Of a stretch of DNA of 64,000 nt, positions 10,897-20,700 are shown piece after piece. The notes under the pieces were generated by a model. The model was not told where the DNA came from and did no database searches. It saw nothing but the letters and a program-made list of their open reading frames with translations. The stretch is from Paraburkholderia sp. (GTDB taxonomy: Bacteria > Pseudomonadota > Gammaproteobacteria > Burkholderiales > Burkholderiaceae). The translations under genes and the position numbers were made by a program. The stretch covers positions 205,675 to 269,674 of the forward strand of contig NZ_JAPWKB010000017.1 of assembly GCF_028283785.1 (NCBI RefSeq). Reading direction: 5' to 3'. Numbering within the stretch: the first letter of the stretch is position 1; every line of letters starts with the position of its first letter.

Positions 10897-11103
10897 TTTC
10901 GTTCCTCTCGTTCCGCACCCGGCGTGCTGCCGGCGGTCCGCACGTGGCGGCCGACGACGACAGTGCGCCGATACAGGCCCTGTAACAGGTGCTTGTCATG
11001 GATTTTTTGTGGGGAGAATCAGCACCTTCGAACGAGGTGTCTGAAGAACGGAGTGCGAGGCACTCCGTTGGAAATGCTCTACGCGTCGCGCGCGATCACG
11101 CGG
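10897..11103 (-). other. Intra-operon spacer with a perfect hairpin
   Basis: This 207-bp gap between the SznF-like gene and the NRPS gene has no coding capacity I trust. It contains a perfect 10-bp inverted repeat with a 3-nt loop at 11047-11069 (AACGGAGTGC, loop, GCACTCCGTT). No T tract follows on the minus strand, so it does not look like a classical terminator. It could be an RNA-processing or attenuation element that sets NRPS expression apart from the upstream genes. Confidence 0.5.
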
Positions 11104-12546
11104 CTACGCGGCGACTCGCGCCGGTTTCGGCGCTTCGAGTTCGAGCACCAGCGCCTGAACCCAGTCGTCGGGAATGATCGGTTGGTGATACGTGCAGACG
11201 CCGGACATCACCGTCGAACCGTGCAGACGGCCATCGGGAATCAGCACCATGTCACCTTCGTTCATCTGCAACTGCATGCCGAGGTTGCCCCAGAACAGCA
11301 TCTCGCCTTCCTGGATGGTGACGAGCCGGTGATCGTTGTGAACGTGCGTCGTCGAGCACATTTCATGCGGCTCGACGAAGGTTTCCCGGTCGATGTCCGG
11401 GCATTCGACATCGATGCGCGCGCTGATGCGCCGCGCGAAATCGCAGAAGCGCGGAATCGCCGACAGCCACTTCAACTGCTCGCCGAGATCCCAGCGGCCA
11501 CGCTCGGCCAGATGCTCGCCTGCGGCCGCGCCCTTCACGCATTGCGCGAGCGCCGCATCGCCGAACCGTTCGCCGATCGCGCGCAGCGCATTGGCGAAGC
11601 GCCCAACCAGTTCATGCTTGCGCGACTCGACATCGCCCGCGCGACGATGTGCAGGCTGCAAATGCGCGCAGGCGCGTTCGAGCGCCACGCCGAACGCCAG
11701 CCATTCCGCTTCGGCGGCGAACACGGCGCCCGCCAGCGCGAACGCGCGATCCGGACGGCGTGCCAACGCGTACAGCAGATTGGTTTTCGCCATGCTGGTC
11801 GGCAGATAGAACTGCCAGTACGCGTGCTGCTGACGCGTCACGCCGCAGCTTCCGGCGATGCGCTTCAACAGTTCGTCATCCGGAAGATCGCCTTCGATCG
11901 TCGGACGCGCATCGACCGGCAAGCCGTCGAAGAATCCGCTGGCAAGCGCTTGCGCCACCGCGCGGCGACGCGAAGGCGCGAGCGCCCAGCGCTGAACCAT
12001 GATGAAGCGCAGTCCCTCTTCGAGGTAGTCGTTGCGCATCAGCCGCGCAAACGTTTGATCCCAGAACGCTGTTTCGTCGTCGAAGATGCGCAGCAGGCGT
12101 TCTGCGGCCGCATCGACGCCTTCGTCACCTGCGGTGAGATTGCCGAGATACGAGAACGCATACGCTTCGAGGAACGGCGACAGTTGCGCGCCGAGCGTCT
12201 TCACGTCGTCGCGGTAGAACTCGGTGAAGCGCTGCCAGTCGGCGGGGTCGGCGCTGCGCGGCATCCGCGCGACGTCCAGTTCGTAAATCGACAGCAACGT
12301 GCGGTTCGACGCCAGCGACGGCAAACGGCTCACGTTGTCGCTGCGCACCGGCTTCATGAACTTGAGGAAGTCGAAGTCTTCGGGACGCAACGGACGACGA
12401 TGGTAATCGTCGTCGAGCACGAGTTCATCGACCGTCGCGCTGCGAAACGCTTGCGCGGCGGCGAACTGCCTGATCAGCGCGACATACTCTTCGCTTCGTC
12501 CGGAAAAGTCACCGAAATCGAACAGCGCGGGATGGCGGTGCGTCAT
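11104..12546 (-). CDS. SznF-like N-oxygenase/cupin protein (diazeniumdiolate or N-nitroso forming)
   Basis: 480 residues, close to SznF, the streptozotocin N-nitrosating enzyme. The C-terminal third is a cupin with H401, H403 and H442, the same spacing as the iron-binding histidines I recall for SznF (407, 409, 448). The helical centre (about 100-380) resembles a heme-oxygenase-like fold, but I cannot find the HxxxDxxH or E-x9-H diiron ligands there by eye. The N-hydroxylation step may therefore have moved to the YqcI/YcgG domain of the adjacent NRPS, leaving the cupin to form the N-N bond. In gramibactin-type clusters a cupin protein and a YqcI/DcsA-like protein together make graminine from arginine; I do not assign the GrbD or GrbE letter. 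AAGGAG precedes the ATG. Confidence 0.8.
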   Translation of the reverse strand: MTHRHPALFDFGDFSGRSEEYVALIRQFAAAQAFRSATVDELVLDDDYHRRPLRPEDFDFLKFMKPVRSDNVSRLPSLASNRTLLSIYELDVARMPRSADPADWQRFTEFYRDDVKTLGAQLSPFLEAYAFSYLGNLTAGDEGVDAAAERLLRIFDDETAFWDQTFARLMRNDYLEEGLRFIMVQRWALAPSRRRAVAQALASGFFDGLPVDARPTIEGDLPDDELLKRIAGSCGVTRQQHAYWQFYLPTSMAKTNLLYALARRPDRAFALAGAVFAAEAEWLAFGVALERACAHLQPAHRRAGDVESRKHELVGRFANALRAIGERFGDAALAQCVKGAAAGEHLAERGRWDLGEQLKWLSAIPRFCDFARRISARIDVECPDIDRETFVEPHEMCSTTHVHNDHRLVTIQEGEMLFWGNLGMQLQMNEGDMVLIPDGRLHGSTVMSGVCTYHQPIIPDDWVQALVLELEAPKPARVAA

Positions 12547-12636
12547 GAGTAATAGCTCCTTGGGGCCGACGATCCGGCCGAATCAGTAGAGACAGGACGA
12601 AGGAAACACGCTTGCGGCCGACGCGCGGCAGCCGGC

Positions 12637-13464
12637 TTACGCGCAACCGGCGGCGACGATCGCCGGCGATCGATTCGCTACGCCGGGCACGTCGCGCAAC
12701 GCGGTCGCAATGTCGCGAGTCAACTGGCGACGCGCCGTTTCGACGAAGAAATGGCCGCCATCCAACGTATGTTCAGAGAATTGTGCGATTGTTTCGTGAC
12801 ACCAGGCCGACAGGTTTTCCGATTGTTCGGATACCGTATCGTCCCGCCCACCAAAAACCGCGACAGGGCAATCGAGGGGCTTCCGCACGTCATGCGCGCG
12901 ACGCACATAAGTCGCGCACAAATGGAAATCCGCTCGCAAAACGGGCAATGCCAGATCGAGAAACTCTTCGTCTTCGAGCAACGCTTCAGGCGTGCCGCCG
13001 AGCCGGCGCAATTCGTCGACCATCTCGCCGACACTGCAATCGAGCCACTTCGTTTCGTAGTCTCGCCGCAGTGGCGCAACGCATGCGGAGACGCCGAGCC
13101 ACGCAGGCGTGCGGCCGGTTCGCTCGCGTAGCGCATGCGCCAGTTCGAGCCCGACCAGCGCACCCATGCTGTGCCCGAAGATCGCTACATCCTGTGCGGG
13201 CAACGGACCGATTGCATCGATCAGCGCATCGATCAACGCAGGCCAGTCGCTCAGCGGCGACATTGCGCGAAGGCGGCCGTGCCCCGGCAAATCGAGCGGC
13301 ACACATTCGATCCACGATGGCAGCAGGTCGCGCCAGCCGCGGTAGGTCATCGAATGTCCGCCCGCATAGGGCAAGCAGAACAACGTCACCGGCGACGCCT
13401 CGCGCAACGCCCGGGAATCCGCCGACACGTCAGGCCTGCGAGCCGCCGGCATCCGTTGCGGCAT
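12637..13464 (-). CDS. Type II thioesterase of the NRPS cluster
   Basis: About 265-275 residues of alpha/beta hydrolase fold. It has the nucleophile elbow GHSMG (near residue 116), the early LFCLPYAGGHS loop typical of RifR/GrsT-like enzymes, an FGGRDD acid loop and a C-terminal DGGHFF histidine. Such proteins clear mis-acylated or stalled carrier domains and act in the cytoplasm with the NRPS. The longest start (13464) overlaps the MbtH-like gene. A GTG near 13427, just after the MbtH stop and closer to the conserved start, is equally plausible, so the N-terminus is uncertain. It lies between the MbtH-like and SznF-like genes on the same strand. Confidence 0.9.
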   Translation of the reverse strand: MPQRMPAARRPDVSADSRALREASPVTLFCLPYAGGHSMTYRGWRDLLPSWIECVPLDLPGHGRLRAMSPLSDWPALIDALIDAIGPLPAQDVAIFGHSMGALVGLELAHALRERTGRTPAWLGVSACVAPLRRDYETKWLDCSVGEMVDELRRLGGTPEALLEDEEFLDLALPVLRADFHLCATYVRRAHDVRKPLDCPVAVFGGRDDTVSEQSENLSAWCHETIAQFSEHTLDGGHFFVETARRQLTRDIATALRDVPGVANRSPAIVAAGCA

Positions 13465-13675
13465 TGCCGCTCCGGTCCGCCATTGCTTCGCGCAAGCTCA
13501 ACGGACGCATGTCCGTCCATACGGCTTCGATATGCTGAAGGCATTCGTCCTTCGTGCCTTCCTTGCCGACGGCACGCCAGCCCGCCGGAACGGCCTTGAA
13601 ATCCGGCCAGATCGAGTACTGCTCTTCGTGATTGACAACGACCTTGAAACGGGTGTTCTCATCGCCCCAGCTCAT
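13430..13675 (-). CDS. MbtH-like protein
   Basis: 81 residues with the family core NHEEQYSIWP, a central GWR, and WTDMRPLSL near the C-terminus. MbtH-like proteins bind adenylation domains and help them fold and work. This is the first gene of the operon, followed by the thioesterase, the SznF-like protein and the NRPS. I chose the ATG at 13675 because TAGGAG sits about 5 nt upstream; an in-frame GTG at 13681 directly abuts that sequence and is too close. The short C-terminal tail (DRSGNAATDAGGSQA) is not conserved in the family. Confidence 0.95.
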   Translation of the reverse strand: MSWGDENTRFKVVVNHEEQYSIWPDFKAVPAGWRAVGKEGTKDECLQHIEAVWTDMRPLSLREAMADRSGNAATDAGGSQA

Positions 13676-13776
13676 CAGCACTCCTACGCCACGTGAATGA
13701 ATTCAGAGATTTGGGATCGCACAGTGCGCTGCAACCGACGCGCCCTCTGCGGACTGACTCCAAATGCCATTTATTT

Positions 13777-13795
13777 TCAAATGAGAAGCATTCCT
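13777..13795 (-). promoter_or_regulatory. Fur-box-like site upstream of the mbtH-like gene
   Basis: On the minus strand the core AATGCTTCTCATT matches the Fur core AATGATTCTCATT at all but one base and is followed by a further T. The outer arms are poorly conserved. It lies about 100 bp upstream of the MbtH-like start, a sensible position for iron repression of a siderophore operon. Confidence 0.55.
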
Positions 13796-13995
13796 ATCGC
13801 CAGACAAATTAAATGTTGGGTGGCCGCTTGTCAAGAAATTTAGAAAGGCATACGACGTGCTGAGTACGATGCGAACTTCAATGATGCGCACGCTGAGTTT
13901 TGCTAGAAAAATGACGGTGTTAGTGCCGCGCAAGCGTGTGCACTGCGGACATGCAGTCACGACGAACGCCTGGCAAATTACGTTAAATATTAGTC

Positions 13996-14011
13996 AATTT
14001 AACGTTAAATT
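13996..14011. promoter_or_regulatory. Perfect 16-bp AT-rich palindrome, operator candidate
   Basis: AATTTAACGTTAAATT reads the same on both strands. A second copy of the ACGTTAAAT half lies at about 13979-13987. It sits in the non-coding region 320 bp upstream of the NRPS operon. The regulator is unknown. Confidence 0.35.
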
Positions 14012-14355
14012 TTGTCAATCGACAACGCTCCGCAAATCAATTCAGGTCGCGCCAAAGCCGCGAAAAACGGGGTCGTTTCGCGTGCTTTTCAAGCATTATG
14101 CGAAGTGCTTTTAGCGAGGTTTTTATCGCCGATTTTTAGATGGGTTATGCGGCAATAACCTGAACGCGAGAAGGGGAATAGATATAAGTCGTCCTGGTAT
14201 TCAGCCAATCATTAGGCAAACGCAGGATTAATGAAAGGCATTAGAAAGTAAAATGACCGAGACGGTCAGCGGCGCGAGATCCGTGTCAGAGGCGCAGCAG
14301 TCCCCTCTTGCGAAAGGGCCTGCCACTGCCCGAAGTCACGAACCCGGCTCTTGCG

Positions 14356-15267
14356 CTATTCGACGTTATCGTCGACGTCAGTCATGCGGACCATATGCGG
14401 CTTGACGGCGTCGTCTTCTGCATCGTGCTCCGTCGGCGGGTGAATCAATGCCTCTAAACGCGCCTTCGTCGCCAGAAACTCGGGCGACGTCACCTGCGAA
14501 TAATCGCGCGGTCGTGGCACCGGCACTTCGATCAACTCCTGCACTTCGCCGGGATTCGCTTTAAGCACCAGAATCCGGTCGGCAAGAAAGATCGCCTCGT
14601 CGAGGTCGTGCGTGATGAACAGCACGGTGACGTCGATGTTTCGCCAGATATCCAGCAGATGGGTTTGCATTTTCGCGCGCGTCTGCGCGTCGAGCGCGCC
14701 GAACGGTTCGTCCATCAGCAGAATGCGCGGCCGGTTGGCGAGCGCGCGCGCAATCGCCACACGCTGCTTCATGCCCCCGGATAACTGATGCGGATACGCG
14801 TCCGCGAACTTCGTCAAACCAACCAGATCCAGCCATTGCAGCGCCTCGCGTTCCGCATGCATGGTGCTGTGGCCGTTCATCTTGAGCCCGAACATGACGT
14901 TCTTCTTGACCGTCAGCCACGGAAACAGCGTGTAGCCCTGAAACACCATTCCCCGGTCGGCGCCGGGACCTTCGACGGGCTCGCCGTCGAGCAGAACCGC
15001 GCCGCTGGTCTGCTGTTCGAGGCCCGCAAGAATACGGATCAGCGTGGACTTGCCGCATCCCGACGGTCCAAGCACGCAGACGAACTCGCGGCGGTGCGTC
15101 TTGAAGTTGATGTCGTTCAGTGCGATGTGGTGACCCGTCGGTGTGTCGAAGCGCTTGCCGAGATCGCGCACTTCGAGAATCACCTCACGCGACTTCAGAC
15201 GGTCGAAGCGCTCGCGTACGGGTTCGGACTGGATCAGATATGACGGGACCGGCTGTGGATTTAACAT
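14356..15267 (-). CDS. ABC transporter ATP-binding protein (SsuB/TauB family), guanidine operon
   Basis: 303 residues with Walker A GPSGCGKST, signature LSGGMKQRVAIARAL, Walker B ILLMDEPFGALD and the H-loop FITHDLDEA. It belongs to the nitrate/sulfonate/taurine-type import ATPases. The C-terminal extension after about 250 is acidic and variable. It is last in the operon, 49 bp after the permease, downstream of the carboxylase and allophanate hydrolase. The likely cargo is guanidine or a urea-like compound, by association with the riboswitch-controlled operon. The probable partner binding protein is encoded at 26.3 kb. Confidence 0.92.
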   Translation of the reverse strand: MLNPQPVPSYLIQSEPVRERFDRLKSREVILEVRDLGKRFDTPTGHHIALNDINFKTHRREFVCVLGPSGCGKSTLIRILAGLEQQTSGAVLLDGEPVEGPGADRGMVFQGYTLFPWLTVKKNVMFGLKMNGHSTMHAEREALQWLDLVGLTKFADAYPHQLSGGMKQRVAIARALANRPRILLMDEPFGALDAQTRAKMQTHLLDIWRNIDVTVLFITHDLDEAIFLADRILVLKANPGEVQELIEVPVPRPRDYSQVTSPEFLATKARLEALIHPPTEHDAEDDAVKPHMVRMTDVDDNVE

Positions 15268-15316
15268 GGTGGAATCCTTTTAACTCTGTGCTTTGGGCTC
15301 ACTCACGACACTGACG

Positions 15317-16288
15317 TTATGCCTTTAGCGTGCGGTCCCACGGAAACAGCTTGCGACCGAGCCATGCCAGCACGATATCGGTACCCAGTCCGATGATGCC
15401 GATCATCATGATCGCCGCGTAGACGTTGTCGAAATGCTCGTAGCGCGCCTGTTGCGTGATGTACCAGGTAATGCCCGAACTGGTGCCCACCAGTTCCGCG
15501 ACGATCAGATACGTCCACGCCCATCCAAGCAGAATCCGCTGGTCGCGGTACAGGTCCGGCAGCACACCTGGAATCACCACATGCGTCAGCAACTTGAACT
15601 TCTTCGTGCCGAGCGTCATCGCTGCTTCGAACAGACCGTACTCGAGCTTGCGCGTGGTATTCGCCACGATAAGCACCTGTTGAAACAACGTGCCGATCAC
15701 GATGATCGCGATTTTCGGCCCGTCGTAAATGCCGAGAATCGCCACCATCAGCGCGCCGAATGCAGGCGCCGGCAAATAGCGGAAGAACTCGAAAAACGGC
15801 TCCTGCAACCGGGCGATCGCGCTATAGGTGCCACACACGATGCCAACCGGCACGCCAATCGCCGACGAGATGACAAAGCCCCAGAAAATCACCTGAATGC
15901 TGTGCCACAAGCTTTGATGCAGCCAGACGCCATCGCGCGAAGCAGGCGGTGTCGTGAACGCGGTGTAAAACGCGCGCAACACCTCGTGCGGCGCAGGCAG
16001 ATAGACGGGATTGACAGCCTCGCCGGTCGGTAGAGCCGTGTGGGCGTCACGCGCATGACTGAGTTCGTCGGCGAATACGTCCTTGTCGATTCGCATGCCC
16101 GGCTGGAAATAGTCGACGCTGCCGGGTTGCTCGATCAACACCTGCGGATGCCAGATAAACGGCACATAGCTCACGAGACACCAGACCAGCACCGGCAACA
16201 GGAACGAACCCGCGCCGAGCAGCCACCGGCTTCGTCCCGAGAGTTCGCGGCGCACCGCGAACCATTGCGTTCTACTCGTCGCGGTCAT
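15317..16288 (-). CDS. ABC transporter permease (SsuC/TauC family), guanidine operon
   Basis: About 323 residues. One N-terminal membrane segment is followed by a periplasmic stretch of roughly 90 residues, then the BPD_transp_1 membrane domain with the EAA loop (EAAMTLGTKKFKLLTHVVIPGVLP). The start at 16288 overlaps the end of the allophanate hydrolase gene by 17 bp, which indicates coupled translation. It should pair with the following ATPase as the inner-membrane channel for a small nitrogen compound, inferred to be guanidine. Confidence 0.92.
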   Translation of the reverse strand: MTATSRTQWFAVRRELSGRSRWLLGAGSFLLPVLVWCLVSYVPFIWHPQVLIEQPGSVDYFQPGMRIDKDVFADELSHARDAHTALPTGEAVNPVYLPAPHEVLRAFYTAFTTPPASRDGVWLHQSLWHSIQVIFWGFVISSAIGVPVGIVCGTYSAIARLQEPFFEFFRYLPAPAFGALMVAILGIYDGPKIAIIVIGTLFQQVLIVANTTRKLEYGLFEAAMTLGTKKFKLLTHVVIPGVLPDLYRDQRILLGWAWTYLIVAELVGTSSGITWYITQQARYEHFDNVYAAIMMIGIIGLGTDIVLAWLGRKLFPWDRTLKA

Positions 16289-17723
16289 TCGATTCTCCCA
16301 GGCTAAGGTCGCGTGCGGGCTGCTGTTTCGGCGATGTTTCATCGAGCCACGCGCGCGCCAGATCGAGCAGCATGATGTCTTCATGGGCTCGCGCAACGAA
16401 GCTCACGCCGAACGGCAAACCTTCGTGCTTGCCGAGCGCACAGACACCCGCCGGCACCGCCAGCGCGGACAGGTCGAGCAGATTGACGAAGTTCGTGTAG
16501 TAGCCAAAGCGCGAGTTGACACGAATCGGATCGGCTTCGAGTTCATCGACCGTTGCGGTGGTCGCGGATGTCGGCGTGACGATGACGTCGATCCGGTCCC
16601 ACACTTCGGCGGCTTGCATCCGCAGATGCGCGAGGCGATCGAACGCGGCAAACGCATCGGCCGCACTCCAACGCGCCGCACCGCCAAGAATCTCGCGGAT
16701 CACCGGATGCAATGCGTCAGGTTGCGCGTCGCTGAACTCGCGGATCGCGGCAAGCCGTTCGGCAACCCACGGCCCTTCGTACAGCAGTCGCGCGGTGGCG
16801 AGAAACGGCTCGAAGTCTATTTCGACCAACGCTGCGCCGCCGTCGCGCAGGCGTGATAACGCGGCGCCGAACGCATGCGCGTACGACGTGTCGCCGAAGA
16901 ACTCCAATTGGCTTGCGCGAGGTACGCCGAATCTCATTCCACGCAACGACGGTCCGGAATCGCGGGCAATCGTCGCTGGCGGCTGGAATTCACGTGCATA
17001 CGGATCGTGATCCGACACACCACGCGCCGCGTCGAACACCGTCTGCGCATCGCTGGTCGAGCGTGCGAAGATGGAAACGCAGTCGAGCGATGCGCATGCG
17101 GGAACCACGCCTAGCGTGCTCAAAACGCCCTTGGTGGGCTTCAATCCGATCAGACCATGGAACGCAGCAGGCACGCGCCCCGAGCCCGCTGTATCCGTTC
17201 CTAGCGAAAACGCGGCCAGGCCCATCGCAACCGAGACGGCCGAACCGGAACTCGACCCACCCGACGCGTAGCGCGGATCGAGCGCATTACGGCACGCGCC
17301 GTGCGGCGATCGTTGGCCCGACAGCCCGGTCGCAAACTGGTCCAGGTTCGCTTTGCCGATCGGGATCGCGCCGGCCGAGATCAATCGCGCCACCACCGGT
17401 GCGCTCTCCGTGGGCGTGTAGGCATAAGCCGGGCAACCTGCCGTGGTCGGAATCCCCGCGAGATCGATATTGTCCTTGATCGCGAACGGCACGCCGTACA
17501 AAGGCAACGAGTCGATATCACGGCTTTCGAGTGCGTCGGCGTAGCGCATCATCTCGCTACGGCTCAGCGGCCGGATCCACACGCGATGCGGATCGTCGCC
17601 CGAAGTACGCGCGGCGATCGCATCGACCAGTTGCGCCGGCGTGAGGCTTCCGTCGCGGTATCGCGCGCGAAGCATCGGGATGGACATGGACCCGAACAGG
17701 GTGTCGTGTGTTTTCATTTGCAT
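16272..17723 (-). CDS. atzF: Allophanate hydrolase (AtzF-type amidase)
   Basis: 483 residues of the amidase-signature family. The catalytic triad is visible: Lys in VPFAIKDNIDL, the cis-Ser and nucleophile Ser in YASGGSSSGSAVSV and GTDTAGSGRVPAA. It would split allophanate into ammonia and CO2, the last step of urea-carboxylase or guanidine-carboxylase pathways. It has the amidase domain but lacks the separate C-terminal domain of full-length AtzF/DUR1,2, so it is shorter than those proteins. The start at 17723 has GAGGAG upstream and overlaps the carboxylase stop; ATG at 17717 is also possible. Confidence 0.88.
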   Translation of the reverse strand: MQMKTHDTLFGSMSIPMLRARYRDGSLTPAQLVDAIAARTSGDDPHRVWIRPLSRSEMMRYADALESRDIDSLPLYGVPFAIKDNIDLAGIPTTAGCPAYAYTPTESAPVVARLISAGAIPIGKANLDQFATGLSGQRSPHGACRNALDPRYASGGSSSGSAVSVAMGLAAFSLGTDTAGSGRVPAAFHGLIGLKPTKGVLSTLGVVPACASLDCVSIFARSTSDAQTVFDAARGVSDHDPYAREFQPPATIARDSGPSLRGMRFGVPRASQLEFFGDTSYAHAFGAALSRLRDGGAALVEIDFEPFLATARLLYEGPWVAERLAAIREFSDAQPDALHPVIREILGGAARWSAADAFAAFDRLAHLRMQAAEVWDRIDVIVTPTSATTATVDELEADPIRVNSRFGYYTNFVNLLDLSALAVPAGVCALGKHEGLPFGVSFVARAHEDIMLLDLARAWLDETSPKQQPARDLSLGESNDRDE

Positions 17724-20700
17724 GACGCCTCCTCTGCGACACGAGCTGCAACGCCGGTGCGCATCACCATCAATCGTTGCCCCGCGACAATTGCCGCGCC
17801 CTCTCCGCACTCGATCGTTTCGATCATGCCGTCGCCCGTCACGGTCACCGAGACCTCCATCTTCATCGATTCGAGGATCGCCACCACCTGCCCGTCCGTC
17901 ACCTTGTCGCCCTTGGCGACAAGCATCTTCCAGACACTGCCGGATACATCGGCGACGATGCCTTGCTGATCGGCATCGAGCGTCTCGACCTCCGCGCTGC
18001 CGGACGATGCCGCGCTGTCCGTTTCGCCGACATAAGCTGCATGCCCGGCCGCTTCCCAACGCTCGCGCTCCGCGTCGAATGCAGCCTGCTGCGTCTGTTT
18101 GAACGCGGTGATCGACGCGGCTTCGTCCTTCAGGAAACGGTTGTATGCGCCGAGGTCGAACACCGACTCCTCGATCTTCAAGCTCGCGCGACCGGCGATG
18201 AAATCCGTCCGCAGTTCGGCCAGTTCGGCCTCGCTGACTTCGTAAAAACGGATCTCATCGAAGAAGCGCAGCAGCCAGGGCTTGCCTGCCTCGAACTCAC
18301 GCGTCGTGCGATAGCGGTTCCACATCTGTACCGTGCGACCGACGAACTGGTATCCGCCAGGTCCTTCCATGCCGTACACACACAGATACGCGCCGCCAAT
18401 CCCGACTGCATTTTCCGGCGTCCACGTGCGCGCCGGGTTGTACTTGGTGGTGACGAGCCGGTGACGCGGATCGAGCGGCGTGGCAACCGGCGCGCCGAGA
18501 TACACATCGCCGAGCCCCATCACGAGGTAGCGTGCGTCGAACACGATGCGCTTCACGTCGTCGATGCTGTTCAGGCCGTTGATGCGCCGGATGAACTCGA
18601 TATTGCTCGGACACCAGGGCGCGTCGGGACGCACCGATTGCATATACCGCTCGATCGCGATCCGCGTCGACGGATCGTCCCAGGACAATGGCAGATGCAC
18701 GATCCGGTTGCGTACCTGCATTGCGTCCACTGCCGGAAATTCGCGCTCCGCCTGCTGAAGATGCGCAAGCAGCGTGTCGTGCGACAGCACATGGCGATCG
18801 AAATGCACCTGCAGCGAGCGGATGCCCGGCGTCAGGTCGATGATGCCCGGCAGCCGGTGATCGTCCAGCCAGTTCATCAGTGCATGAACGCGGAACCGCA
18901 GATTCAGGTCGAGCATCAGTGGGCCGTACTCGATCAGTACGTTCTGATCGCCGGACCGGCGATAGACCACCCCCGTGCCCTCACCCGCAGCAGGATCGCT
19001 ATAGAGAATGCAGCCGTGACCCGGCACGCCAGGCTGCGTCGCCGGTTCAGGCGCGGTGATGGCGTCGTCGACAGCGACCCGTGCGAAGCGCACCGTATCG
19101 CCCGGACGCAGTTGACCGAGCTTCCATAGCTCGTCGGTTACGACCGTCACCGGACACACGAAGCCGCCCAGACTCGGACCATCGGGTCCAAGAATCACCG
19201 GCATGTCGCCGGTGAAATCGACCGCGCCGACTGCGTAAGCATTGTCGTGGATGTTCGACGGATGCAGTCCCGCCTCACCGCCGTCCGTACGGGCCCATTG
19301 CGGCTTCGGCCCGATCAGGCGCACGCCGGTCCGGCTCGAGTTGTAATGCACCGTCCAATGGGTGCCGTAGAGCATCGCAATGTCGTCGGGCGTAAAGAAG
19401 TCAGGCGCACCATGCGGACCGTCGAGCACGCCGAGCGTCCACTCATGCGTCAAAACCGGTATCCGTGCTTCGTCCAGTCGTGCACCGGTTTCGCCGCAAC
19501 CCGCACCTTCGGCGAGATGCAAGACATCGCCTTTTCGCAAAGCGCGGCCCGCGTGGCCGCCAAACTGACCGAGCGTGAAGGTCGCCTTGCTGCCGAGATA
19601 GTCCGGCACCTGCAAGCCACCCTTGACCGCCAGACACGAACGCACCCCGGCGGCCGTCACACCACCCAGCTTGAGTACCGAACCTGCCGGTGCGCGCGTG
19701 ACCTGCCAGGACGCGACAGGCTCGCCGTCGAGCGTAGCCGCATGCGTTGCGCCACCCAGCACGAATAGCGTCTGCGTGTTGAATCGCAGCGTCGAGCCGA
19801 CCATCACGCACTCGAGACCCGCCGCATCGGGCGGATTGCCGAGCAGTTCATTGGCAAGACGGAACGAGAGATCGTCCATCGGGCCCGATGGCGGCACACC
19901 GATGTCCCAGAAGCCCGTGCGCCCTGGCGCCTGCTGCACGGTCGTCTGCACGCCACCGTCGAGCACGTCGATGGTGTGCGGCGCGAACATCAAACGCGAT
20001 AGAAACGCGGTGGTCTGTTCGCCACGCGCGAACGTCGTGGACCCGGCAATGGCACGCAGATAGTCGAGGTTCGTTTCGATTCCGTACAGTTGCGTCTGAT
20101 CGAGCGCCTCACGTAATGCGTCTAACGCGCGCTCGCGTGTCTCACCGCGCACGATGAGTTTGGCAATCAGCGGATCGTAAAACGCGCTGACTTCCGTGCC
20201 CGCATCGACCCACGTATCGACCCGCACACCGGACGGAAACGCGACATGCGTGAGCACACCTGCGCTCGGCTGAAACTGCTTGTGCGGATCCTCGGCATAC
20301 AGCCGCACCTGAATGCTTGCGCCTTGCGCAACCGGCACGAGCGTATCGAGTGGCGCGAGTTTGCCTTCGGCCTGACGGATCATCCATTCGACGAGATCGA
20401 GCCCCGTGACCTCCTCCGTCACGCAATGCTCGACCTGAAGCCGCGTGTTCACTTCGAGGAAGTAAAAGCGACGCGTATCGGCGTCGAAAACGAATTCGAC
20501 CGTTCCCGCCGACTCATACTGAACAGCTTGCGCAAGGCGCACTGCGCTGGCGTGCAACGCGCGACGCTCGTCGCCCGTCAATCCAGGTGCAGGGGTTTCC
20601 TCGATGACCTTCTGGTTGCGTCGCTGCACCGAGCAATCGCGCTCACCCAGCGCAATGGCAGTGCCGCGTCCATCACCGAAAATCTGCACTTCGATGTGAC

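Larger units (their letters stand above)
13682..14355. other. 674-bp AT-richer intergenic region upstream of the NRPS operon
   Basis: Both flanking genes are on the minus strand, so this holds the 3' trailer of the guanidine transporter operon and the promoter region of the NRPS operon. It is clearly more AT-rich than its surroundings. It contains a Fur-box-like site, a perfect 16-bp palindrome and a weaker imperfect site (TAATG, 5 nt, CATTA, at about 14229-14243). A short plus-strand open frame at 13857-14114 has no recognisable features and no good ribosome-binding site. Confidence 0.6.

Noticed and set aside
97..12552. Very long plus-strand open frames (97-2937, 2953-5955, 7993-10008, 10195-12552)
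   Set aside because: They are the codon-aligned antisense of the NRPS and SznF-like genes. Their translations are Arg/His/Ala-rich without any domain pattern.
13857..14114. 85-aa plus-strand open frame in the NRPS upstream region
   Set aside because: No ribosome-binding site, no family motif, and it overlaps the palindrome and AT-rich regulatory region.
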